Assembly: GCA_002812745.2 (NCBI GenBank)
Contig: NCSJ02000054.1
Coordinates: forward strand, 111,725 to 175,724
Length of the DNA stretch: 64,000 nt
Source: Scytalidium lignicola
Lineage: Eukaryota; Ascomycota; Leotiomycetes
Direction: 5' to 3'
Part shown: in pieces, positions 46,482 through 56,900 of the stretch
Layout: each line of letters opens with the position of its first letter
Numbering within the stretch: the stretch's first letter is position 1
The notes under the pieces: generated by a model
Databases searched by the model: none
Told to the model about the DNA's origin: nothing
The model's input: the letters and a program-made list of their open reading frames with translations, nothing else
Translations under genes and position numbers: made by a program

Positions 46482-48361
46482 TTAGGAGGACTTGCTGAAC
46501 CGCTTGAAAAAGCTCTTGCGCTTCTCCGGTTCCGGACGAGGCGGTTCATAAACCGTAGGCTGATTGACATTCGGACTGCCGCCTAGTTTGATGGGGCCTC
46601 GGCCTGGAGCCTGCTTCCGAAGTACTGATGACGAGCCTGGGTCTGGGAACTGGTTTGGGATCGGGTTTTGGTTGTAGTTGTTAGGGTTAATGTTGGGACT
46701 AATACCTGCTCCGACTGGTTGAAGTTGCGGATTACCCCCAAATCCATTGAATCCATAATTCTCAGCCGGATCCTTGTTCTGTAGTGGTTGGACTCTGTCT
46801 AATGAACTATTCTCACTGCTGGGATCGGTGGTATATCCAGCGGGTTCTCCTAAACTGCCACCTGACGCCGATGTTACCGTCTCGTATGACTGCTGATTGC
46901 CTGTTGTTGGATAGATACCCTGGCCAATGCCAAACTGCGGTTCTGCTGCTGTTCGAGGATATCTTGAGCGGTTTGGGGTTTGATAAGAGTTGTTCGGTCC
47001 ACCGTTTCCATTAAGGTCTTGACCGTTGTTGTAATAGCTATCTGGTCTACTATTCGGATTACCATTATAATAGCCATCATTTCTATACGATTGAGAGCGA
47101 CTTCCATAGTAGCCATTTTGAGGGCCTTTCTGGCGGTCTTCATTGGCTCCTGTATCGGGATCGCTAAGTTAGTGGATGGCCCCAAAGAGATTCGCGGTAA
47201 AAAGAGATCGCCAATGCAGCAAAACAGCCGTCACCTCATCATGTTACTTGTGACGCACGCCGCCACAAAAAAAAAAACAATGTTGCTGGTTTGACACATG
47301 TCATACGCAATGCATTGCCAAAACTCGTGTCGGTTGTGAACCGAGGGAATAACCTGGTTCCTTGATCCCGCCCACTAAAGACTTCTGATAATATATTTGG
47401 CTGCTGCATAACTTTAATGCGTCTCAACATCGTTAAGAATCGATATGCCACAATTGATGAGGGGTGCAACTCGGAGGGCAGACGTTGGATGCGATGTGTG
47501 CAAAAATCGAGACTGGTTCATAGTTGGTTTTCCCCCTCATCCTTTCCCAGCTAGGAGCAAATCCCTCTTGATAACTTTGGCCCAGATGCCGAACACAGGC
47601 ATTGCGATAATAATAAAGAATACGGAAAATAAGGGCTCACCTGCGTAGTAACTGCTGCGGCGATTCAAATTTTGGGCTGCTGACTCTGAAGAATCTGCAT
47701 ATGAACTGAGTGAGCTAACTGCTCGTGGGTTCAGGTCATAACCAGTGCTAAGAGTCTTCTCACCGGCGCGACTATATGTTTTCCGGTAGTTTCCATCTAT
47801 AGCAGCTTCGAAGGAGCGAATTGTGTCTAGTGGTCTCTCCCATCGGCTCCGAGTTGGGTTGGAGCGATCAGGCTCAACTGTTGAAGCAAGGAGCATCAGT
47901 ATCAGGAGTAGAAGCAAAAAAACAGACAAAAAACATAGGAACAAATGCGCGGAGCGGGGAAAGAAAGACTGTTGAGACTCACCAATTGGATTTCCTTGTG
48001 TATCTTTGTGTTGCATTGCACGGAGCGATCCCAAAGAGATTTTGGAGTTAGCCGCAATCGCAGCTGCGGTAGATTGAATTATTAGCTTTCCAACGCGCAA
48101 AACTAAATGGGACGAGGTTAGCTGGGAAGAATTAAACTCACATGGCTCTGCCTCCATGATGGCGACTGATGGATCAGCCTTAGATTGCAGTCTTCTTGCC
48201 TCCTTCTCCTCATGAGATTCCGACAGGTCAATTTTGCCAAAACTACCACTGCTCTTGCGGGAGTGATTTGATTTGAAGCTGAAAGTCGATTTGGATCTCT
48301 CGCGCTGGTGAGGTCTGGCTGGCCCGCCGGGGGTCGCAGGTAGAGGGTGGCTGGACGACAT
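46482..48361 (-). CDS. DUF2406-family protein
   Basis: Fungal protein of unknown biochemical function. Exons 48142-48361, 47983-48063, 47641-47877 and 46482-47149; 401 aa. The conserved domain is rebuilt across three exons: KADPSVAIMEAEPSAIAAN, SKISLGSLRAMQHKDTQGNP, EPDRSNPTRSRWERPLDTIR and SFEAAIDGNYRKTYSRAGE. The last exon (668 nt) is a Gly/Asn/Pro/Gln/Tyr-rich, probably disordered tail with repeated NGYYG- and NNGQD-like stretches, ending in a basic KRKSFFKRFSKSS, the usual end of this family. That exon has no usable internal start and is only visible by following the splice from YYA|G. Yeast relatives are stress-related and poorly studied. Confidence 0.85.
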
Positions 48362-51300
48362 CTTTTTAACTTATTTTTAAGCCGGCCCGTAGAAAGTGGG
48401 TACTGGATATCTTGTTCGTGTCTCTGATTCCCAGTAATTAAACTATGGGATAGCTTATCGTATTGGGGATGCTAGTTGTAGTTTGTGGTCCGTGTCTGAA
48501 ATTGATCACCGCTATCACTTACGAGCTCAGCTGCCTTGTTTTTTGTCGGTCTCAAAACGACGGTGGCTGGGATTTTATTATGGGGAAGCGTCGAGGCGAT
48601 GGAACGTTGTACGGAGGGAGATTGTCTGCGATCTTGAGAAATAAGAAGTAAGGGTCTTCTTTTAAAAGTAATTGATCTGGACTGTGACTGAGTCAAAAAA
48701 GAATGAACTCCAACAAAGCCACACAAAATGAGCGACTGTCAGTTAATTACTAACTTTTGTGTGTGGTTCCAAAAATGCCGAGAGCTATAGCGAATGTTGT
48801 GGTAGTTTAAAAAAAANCGAAGGTCTTAGGGTCGGCGCAGCGATACCCAAATGCACATACGTCGACAGAGATATAGATGGGGAATTTTTTGTATTTTAAA
48901 GGATGTTGGAGGAAGAGAGAAGAAGCTGGAGAGGGGTGTGCAAGCATAACTTGAATTTGTGGACTTGGGGGAAGCAGGAGGATCCAGAGATTTAGCATGG
49001 CGGGAGCACCAGTCGTTTTCAATGAGCATTCGTATTCCGCTCGCGACTCAGGCCTTGCGTTGCGTTGCCATCTGCCACAACGCGAGGGGCGCGGCACACC
49101 CTCACGACACACACAACCTGCCTTGTGAATGGGAATGGGCCTACGGACGTACAGCATTTCGGCATCGTCGGTAGTGTATCCATATTTCTGGTTGGTAGCG
49201 TCGTCCGAGAGCCAAATCAGTCTGACCAGGTACAGCTCGTGAGCTTCTTCTGGCGCCGTCTGGGAGCTGATGCTGGTGGTGTGTGTCGAGCCAAATACGG
49301 GCTCATGCCACGATCTGGTTTGTCAATGCAGGGTTCGACAGCATAGCTTCGTCGTCGTTGCTCCTCTTCTGCTTGGCCTCCACAGCATCTCTCTACTGTA
49401 CAGTACTGTACTTTCCACGCCATCACCATCACCATCGCCAAAAAAAGAAAAGCCCGTCTATTTACTCTCGAAGATTAGTCCCGATACCACGATTCACCAG
49501 GCCACACCCTGCAACGCTAGAGAGAACAGAAAGACGAGCTAATTAACCACCGAAGTCTGCATATCATGGGTTTCTGCGGACAGAGCATCGAAACACACTC
49601 CCACTGACTCCGAGGCCTGGACGCGTACGTAGACGATGTGCTGGGGGCAGATACGCCCGATACGAATCGAGCAGAAAAAGATGGATCCACACCCCTCGGC
49701 CACAGTCCACTCGCCGATCCCGGTCCACAGTGACCAACAGCTTGCTGCGGCATGCCGTCATTACAGCCTCTCGTGCCTCTCTCGCCAGCGTGTTGCCCTG
49801 GGCAATGCAGCCGAACGGGTTCGATAATCCAAAAAGTACGTCCGTACCTGCTGTAATCTACAGCAAGGTGCAAAGAAGTCCATCAGAATACGGTGCTGGA
49901 TTTGTGAAAACTCTCCTCTCCCTCTTTGCGTGTGTGTGCCTTTGACTAGTTGGCAAGGTTGGCAAGGAACAACTCATAAGGTAATGGTGGTGGTCATGGT
50001 GGATCGCCGCCACTTGCTACTGTTGCTGCTTCAGCACTGTTGTTTCGCTCTCTCTTGTTGACGTCTGCACGCAATCGCCCACGAGCCAGACCATATCAGC
50101 CCTGCTAGACAACAACAGCACCCCGGTCGCTACTGTACCAAGCAAAAACCGGTTTGTTTTTTCTTTTTACCTTTTTTTCATGGTTATGCGCCGCCTGGAG
50201 GATTGCTTCGATGCTTCTGAAACCTGGTGTTTTCCACTCACCTCCGGCACTTCTCGGGTCGTCAGCATCTCCGAATCAGGATTTTTTTTCTCTTATATTC
50301 TGTGATCCTCGCACCCTGATGTTATTACCCCCTTTTTCTTTTCATTGTCGCGGGGTAATATTAGGAAGACGACTACGAAGTACTCGGTTGTTCGACACCT
50401 CCGGTGATGCCGGACAACGTTTCATTGCCTGGAGAGAGCAGTCATGGTCACGTTTATCATCCACATTATCTGACCGTCAACCATAATTACAGTACTTGTA
50501 CTGATAACTACTCGATGGATGGTTCCGTCCATATTTTCCGTGCAACAGGCCTGGGTGGCTCAATAATAAACTTCTTATTCTAAGTTCTGTTCTGTTCTGC
50601 ACAGCATAAGCTTTCGCGGAACGTGGGGGGAGCTTAGATAGCGAAGTGGGACGCAAATGGGTGCTTTATTCCGACGTCTCGTGTTCAAAATTGCTCTCAT
50701 CAAAAGGACAGCAAGATACATGACACTGTACAATACAGAACAGAACAGAAAAATCAAAAACAGAAAGATAACGGTGCAATTCAGTGCGGTTGCCGTGGTA
50801 CAGTCTTTGTCAGATATTGGTAAATTTCCAAAACTAGGAAGGGGCGATCTGGGACCTTGAAATGCCCCTTTCATGAAGGTCACCGCCGGTCATTAATTAA
50901 TTACAGTAAAACATTTTAAAATATGGGCAATCATTTTCACCAGGTTCTGTTAATCTGGGGAGAAATTCACTCAAGACAGATACACATCTCGGCTTGCATA
51001 ATTAAAATAATGATAATCAGACTCTTGACGTCACATGTCCTGAGTATTGATACACAGGCGTTGCAAGGATTATTTTATGCGCGGCCGCTTTCCAGTCTAT
51101 TTATGGCACATTGGCAGTCCACTTGTCGGTGACGGGTGTTGTCTCAGCACAGTACGGGATCTACGGTATCTTATCTTCCGAACTCATGGAGCAATATTCA
51201 CCACCCTCCATCGAAACAGGACCGACATCTAGTCTGTAGAATCAGTGTCGTCCAATTGCTCTCCCCACCAATTCTCTTCGTCGTAGCACGTGCTGTAGAC

Positions 51301-51680
51301 CCTGGCTTTCTATTAATACCGGAGGAGTGCCTTTTCCCTCATAGCAGTAAGGTCTCTAGGAATAACCGATACATTCGCAGGGCCACTCTTCTTTCCAATG
51401 TCAAAAGAATGTGAATGTGAATGTGAATGGGAATGGAGACACCTACAAATTAATTTGCTAAGAATTCAAGCTAGCCACCTACCTCCAGTCTTGCACAATT
51501 CATCACACTCCTTGCACATCACAAATCGGGGAGGAATCCACCGTGATTGGTATTTTTGCTTTTATTCGAATTCTACCAGCAGTCTATGCACAGAATTCCT
51601 GCCCTATTGCAGTTCACCGAATTCCAGCATATTATCAATCAATTTCCATTCCATGCTAAGAACTCCCAAAGACCGCTCTC
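48362..51680. other. 3.3-kb region without a recognisable gene
   Basis: Both strands were read for short exons with splice signals; none gave a recognisable or convincing protein. Local features: N at 48817 after an A run; a palindromic run tactgtacagtactgta at 49394-49411; a small inverted repeat tgctgtaatctacagca near 49848-49864; an imperfect gaatgt hexamer repeat at about 51405-51440. Composition is mixed, not uniformly AT-rich, so it does not look like a simple decayed transposon. It could contain a long promoter, a non-coding RNA or a lineage-specific gene. Confidence 0.5.
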
Positions 51681-52452
51681 CTATATGGATGAAGGATACA
51701 ACATGATTCTAACCGATGCGCCGAATGACTTAGGAGGAAGGTTGCGTCTGAATTGTGCTCGTACTACACCCGAGTTGCCTATTCGAGATTGTTAGAAACT
51801 ACGCCGAGAGGCTGCCACTGATGCCAAAAAGAACCTACCATGTGGCCGTGTGACTTTGCCCCAGATAACCCTGATCTTTGTTCCTCTGATTTCCTTTGAC
51901 GCTCGGTATACGAATGCGACTTTCTTTCCGAGGTAGAAGCTGAATTTCCTGTCAGCACCAAAAAAACACCAGATTGTAATCTCATATCCAACGTACTTTG
52001 CAGCCTTGGTATCATCAACACCCTCGATCTTGATCAGGCTGGTGCCTGGGGTTGTGTTGCGCTTGCCACGTTGGTAGCTCAGATGACGACCCCTAACAAT
52101 ATCCCGTCAGCACCACAATCTCCAGAATTGCGCTTCTCAGCATCGGCGTAGATTCCGATTCCATCAATATTGCTTTCTATCCATCCATTCGTCCATCTAT
52201 CAAGAAAGAATTTCGGCAACAGTCGGTGTACTCACTTGACATATACTAAAAGCAATCAACCGTTAGCAATTTGTCCACAAAAACAGACCAGCAGAACCAC
52301 AATAAATCCAAACAGCAGCCTAAACGCATTGCCAGCCTTCCAAACCTGGAGCCAAGCACCTCCGTTGCAGGGGCGCGTATCCGGGAGGAAAGATAAATTC
52401 ATGCTCGAAAAAGGGCCAACAACTTACGTCGCGAACCAGCTTCTGAAGGCAT
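51681..52452 (-). CDS. RPL33: 60S ribosomal protein L33 (eL33, L35a family)
   Basis: Large-subunit ribosomal protein. Five exons: 52428-52452 (25 nt), 52236-52245 (10 nt), 51997-52092, 51839-51939 and 51681-51778; 109 aa, the family length. Spliced order: [50 protein letters not shown], then [40 protein letters not shown] and [19 protein letters not shown]. Every join keeps frame with standard GT-AG borders. The 10-nt second exon encodes just LYVK and is required to recover the universally conserved start. The first intron is 182 nt, as often seen in fungal ribosomal-protein genes. Divergent from ZWF1. Confidence 0.94.
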
Positions 52453-52948
52453 CTTGACAAGAGTTCTCTCGGACAATTGAACAGGTCTGAGAGGTGTGGG
52501 AGGAATGGTCAGCGACACGTCCTAGTTAAAAGACTCCGCTGAGGTTGGCTGAGATTGTCGTCGAATTTGTCGTTGGTCGTTGGTCGTTGGATTCGAGATG
52601 CCCACGATCAACCCTCGCTAAAGTTTGAAAGTAGGGCTTTTCAACCCCGAACGAAAATTAGTCATCACAAAAAAGCCGATCATTTTTTTTTNGTTGGAGC
52701 CTTACGGTCGATTACTGAAGCCTTGAAAATCAGGCGTGATTATCAATCAATTCCTCAGGTTGCGAGTTTCTTTTTAACCAGGTCTCGGTCTCGGCGAAGT
52801 TTTGGAGGGGTATTCCTCCAAGCTTCATACGTCGGATGGATCACAAATCCAATTCAAAATAATCATGTTACACTCAAAACATGGCGATAGGATTACGTGA
52901 CTGCTTTACGCAGAGGAATGAAGAAAGCGCCCAGCCATTGATCTCGAG
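52453..52948. other. RPL33 upstream region
   Basis: About 500 bp, probably the RPL33 promoter. N at 52692 after a T run. A plus-strand frame across it has no family match. Confidence 0.4.
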
Positions 52949-53273
52949 ATGAGTTTTGTGGCGGGTCTCGCAACCATTGTACGGGTGCTGGAGTGCAGCT
53001 TGTGTCTAGAATCTGTGTCACTTTCTTTCCTTTATTCATCTCGATGTCAGCAAAAGAGCTGTGGATGAAGCCCGCGAAACCCGACAGCACACCCGCTTTC
53101 TGGAGAGCGCTTTGCGGGAGTCAGCAGCTTACAGCGCTCAAGCGGGTTGCCCTTCTCAATTGCCATCGCTATACCGCTCTGGCGGACTGGAACCCGCGCA
53201 ACGCAGGATGCTTTATAATCGAAGCTTGCGCTTGAGATCTGGATTGGCAGACCCCATGCAGCTCCGAAAGTGA
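52949..53273 (+). CDS. Small hypothetical gene between RPL33 and ZWF1
   Basis: A plus-strand frame 53051-53273 reads KRAVDEARETRQHTRFLESA, then LRESAAYSAQAGCPSQLPSL, YRSGGLEPAQRRMLYNRSLR and ends MQLRK. Its amphipathic, charged composition looks like real protein. It is preceded by a CAG acceptor at 53050. A candidate first exon starts at ATG 52949 (MSFVAGLATIVRVL) and can reach it through a 58-nt intron 52993-53050 with a GTGCAG donor, in phase, giving about 88 aa. I do not recognise the family. The donor is not optimal and another at 53001 would also keep frame. It is a candidate only. Confidence 0.3.
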
Positions 53274-53720
53274 TAAATGCTTAGATGCGGGGCCTTTTTA
53301 ACCCTTTGCTTCGGGAGATATCAAAACTTATTTGACCACGCTCAACAGCTCTGCTCGCTCTCCAACGCTGCATTCAAGAGAAAATTCGATTGGATACCGA
53401 GGTCTCGCTGCTCTCGGCCCGTCCATCTGGTCAATTGTCCTGCCGTCACTTGTCTGCGGTGTTAACAGCGTAACGGAGATATCTACAGTACACTAAGTGG
53501 GAGGGAAAGTACTCGGTACATATCTGGTCCCCCCGCTACTTTAAGCCGTCGCTTGCTCCCTGTGACGCCCCTCATTCATCCCTCCACCGTGGACTGCAGC
53601 TACGGACCCAACGTTTTCTCAAGCTCCCAGTCCATCCGCCTTCTTTCTTCTTCACTCCATTCAGGTCGCAACCTCTGAGCAGCAAACGTTCGCATTTCTT
53701 TGAAATCATCGACGGGCACG
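53274..53720. other. ZWF1 upstream region
   Basis: About 450 bp with CT-rich stretches close to the start codon, typical of promoters of highly expressed fungal genes. No gene seen. Confidence 0.45.
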
Positions 53721-55722
53721 ATGTCGAGCACATTCATCAAGCCAGATCAGTCTGGCAGTGTTGGGTGAGTTGATGTCATTTTCCCGCAACCTCAGTTTTA
53801 TACGTCACTATATCCGACCACGATCAACATCGTAGCTATCGTTGTTGAATACCTATCATGCGAAATGCATCTACGAGTCGCAGAGAGCTGTACAGTAGAT
53901 CCAAGATCTCCTTGATAGCTTTCTGCCATTCATTGGATATAATTTCCCCCCGAAACTGAACTTCGGACTAATTAAAGTGCTACCCCTCCAGGGCTTTTGA
54001 ATTGAAGGAGAACACGGTCATCATCGTCCTTGGTGCCTCTGGTGATCTCGCCAAGAAGAAGACAGTAAGACTTGCCTAATTTTTTTAATCATATATACGC
54101 CTATACTAATTTTTTATCAGTTCCCAGCTTTGTTCGGTCTTGTAAGTTGCCGATTATTAATATACCAGCGGAAAAGTGTTATTTACCCCTTGCCCAGTAT
54201 CGCAACCAATTCCTGCCAACGGATATCAAAATAGTTGGCTATGCAAGAACTAAGATGGATCATGAAGAATTCATCAAGCGGGTCAAGTCTTATATTAAGA
54301 CGCCAACAAAAGACATGGAGAAACAACTTCAAGAGTTCACCGAGATCTGCACATATATCTCCGGAAAATATGACGAAGATGAGTCCTTCATTGGGCTAAC
54401 AAAACACCTTGAGGAGCTTGAGAAGGGTCGAAAAGAAGCAAACAGGGTCTTCTACATGGCTCTGCCTCCCAGCGTTTTCACAACAGTTTCTCAACACTTA
54501 AAGAAGAACTGCTATCCAACTGAAGGTATTGCAAGAATTATTGTACGTGGTAAAATGAATAACAAAAACTGTGATTCTCTTATTAACAGCGTCTTTGTAG
54601 GTTGAGAAGCCGTTCGGAAAGGACCTTGCCAGTTCCCGCGATCTGCAAAGGGCATTGGAGCCGAACTGGAAGGAGGACGAAATCTTCCGTATTGATCACT
54701 ACCTTGGTAAGGAGATGGTCAAGAACATCCTCATCCTTCGCTTTGGTAATGAGTTCTTTGGCGCAACCTGGAACCGCAATCACATTGATAACGTGCAGAT
54801 CTCCTTTAAAGAGCCATTCGGCACAGAAGGACGTGGCGGATACTTCGACGAGTTTGGCATTATTCGAGATGTCATGCAGAACCATCTTCTTCAAGTCTTA
54901 ACCCTTTTGGCAATGGAGCGGCCTATTTCTTTCTCCGCAGAAGATGTTAGAGATGAGAAGGTCCGAGTTCTCCGAGCTATCCCTCCAATTGAACCAAAGA
55001 ATGTCATCATTGGACAATACGGCAAGTCCTTGGACGGTACTAAGCCATCATACAAGGAGGATGATACCGTACCACAGGATTCTAGATGCCCCACCTTCTG
55101 CGCAATGGTCGCTTTTATCAAGAACGAGCGTTGGGATGGTGTTCCATTCATCTTGAAGGCAGGCAAGGCTCTCAATGAGCAAAAGACCGAAATCCGAATC
55201 CAATTCAAGGATGTCACCTCTGGTATCTTCAAGGATATCCCAAGAAACGAACTTGTCATGCGCATTCAACCAAATGAGAGTGTATACATCAAGATGAACT
55301 CTAAGCTTCCAGGTCTCAGCATGCAAACTGTTGTTACCGAGCTGGACTTGACCTACCGTCGCAGATTCTCTGACCTCAAGATTCCCGAGGCATATGAGTC
55401 TCTCATTCTCGATGCTCTGAAGGGAGATCGCTCCAACTTCGTTCGTGATGATGAGTTGGATGCAAGCTGGAGAATTTTCACCCCTCTCCTTCATTACCTC
55501 GATGATAACAAGGAGATCATCCCGATGGAGTATCCCTATGGTAAGCACTGACTGACTCCTCCTCATAAACTGCCTTAGCTTCCGGAATTCTAACAACTAT
55601 GGTAAATAGGCTCTCGAGGACCTGCAGTTCTCGACGATTTCACTTCATCCTACGGCTATAAATTCAGTGACAATGCTGGTTATCAATGGCCAACAACTTC
55701 AGCTGCACCAAACAAGTTGTAG
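53721..55722 (+). CDS. ZWF1: Glucose-6-phosphate 1-dehydrogenase
   Basis: First, NADPH-producing step of the pentose phosphate pathway in the cytosol. Six exons: 53721-53764, 53992-54064, 54121-54141 (21 nt), 54198-54542, 54601-55540 and 55610-55722; 511 aa. Motifs: VIIVLGASGDLAKKKTFPAL (NADP-binding GASGDLA near residue 28; split by intron), RIIVEKPFGKDLASS, the active-site FRIDHYLGKEMVKN near 190-203, and RFGNEFFGATWNRNHIDNVQ. The 21-nt third exon encodes FPALFGL and is needed to keep the conserved block. The multi-intron 5' end is typical of fungal gsdA/zwf1 genes. The C-terminal exon gives the expected GSRGPAVLDDF tail. Confidence 0.96.
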
Positions 55723-56900
55723 GTATTTACGCTTAGGCTTGGGTAGGGGTTGGGGTGCGATATAGACGCCGAAGCATGCATCACATAAGTCGCAAACTTC
55801 ATGTACCACATACTCTTCTTGTGTAGTTGGCACACAATGGAAAAAGTTGTCAAGAGGTTCTCTCACTTTTATTAGGAATACATGCCTCTTCCGTCGGCTA
55901 CTTCTATAGATGAATTACATGGCATTTAAGTCATACTATAAGCTTGTTCGTTCCATTGTTTTCGAAGCTGATGTGAAATATAATGATGCCCTCTATACAT
56001 TGGTTTTACGTGTATTCTAAAGGTCATCACAAGGTTAAGTTAAATTCTGTTTTCATTATATAGAGTTCTGCATCATGCATTGTTCCTATGGTAGTAGTTC
56101 TCCATACCTGTTCAACAAAAAGACTTCCACTTTATTATATAAATGAGAGGGTCCTTGCTATAAATTTTTTATCAGCTTTGCTTACATACTATACTTGTGT
56201 AATACTATAAGCAGCAGATACATTACATGCCTGGGATAACTTCTAAGTTTAGAGGCACCCCAAAAACTTGTTTTCTCCCCAGTTTCGTATATAATACGCA
56301 GTTAACAATGCTGTGAACTGAACTCAAGTCTCGGTTGACTCCCACTAGGGAAGTTACGAGGGGAAGGGAAGGCCTGCTAAAAAGGGTGAAAAGCAGGAAG
56401 GCGCCAAGGCCATCCATCCATCTACCAGCAGCAGCTCCACGCTAACACGACCTCGAGGGCAACTACATAACCCCAAATAAGGAAATTCCTCTAACGACCC
56501 CCGACAGCGCCGTGATGGTAAAACGGTCTGGTCAAGTCGGGTGCTAAAGTCGTTTGCTTGGGATTTGGGTCCTTAAGACCACGACCTACTTGCCTTACAC
56601 CACCAGCGAGGAGGGATGACTGGCAGAGATGTAGAGCTGGTATCTGCAAAGATACTAGGCTCGAACTCTTTTGACTTTTTTTNAAAGCTCATTTCTTTTG
56701 ATTAAATTAAGCTGTGATTTAATTGTTTTTTTCCAGATCGTTTTTTTNATATTTCTTTTATATATATGATGGAAGCGAATGTGGTTTCGGCTGTTTAGTT
56801 TGGACGCGCCCCTTTTTTNAACGTGTTCTACTGGACTTATACTTGGTTACCTGGGAGATTTTTAGTTTATCAGAAGGTAGAATTTGAAAAATTATTTATA
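55723..56900. other. Convergent intergenic region, ZWF1 / ALG12
   Basis: About 1.2 kb. Three Ns (56683, 56748, 56819) each follow a T run. AT-rich in the first half. No gene recognised. Confidence 0.5.

Noticed and set aside
46874..47185. Minus-strand 103-codon frame overlapping the DUF2406 last exon
   Set aside because: It is a different frame from the one joined by splicing; the correct frame reads through to a family-typical C-terminus.
48463..51700. Numerous 60-118-codon frames on both strands
   Set aside because: They overlap each other on both strands, lack splice-consistent partners and match no recognised family.
53170..53230. tRNA-like GC-rich stretch with a possible T-arm (ggactggaacccgcg)
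   Set aside because: The T-loop purine after TTC is missing and no matching acceptor or anticodon arm could be folded; a coding frame explains it better.
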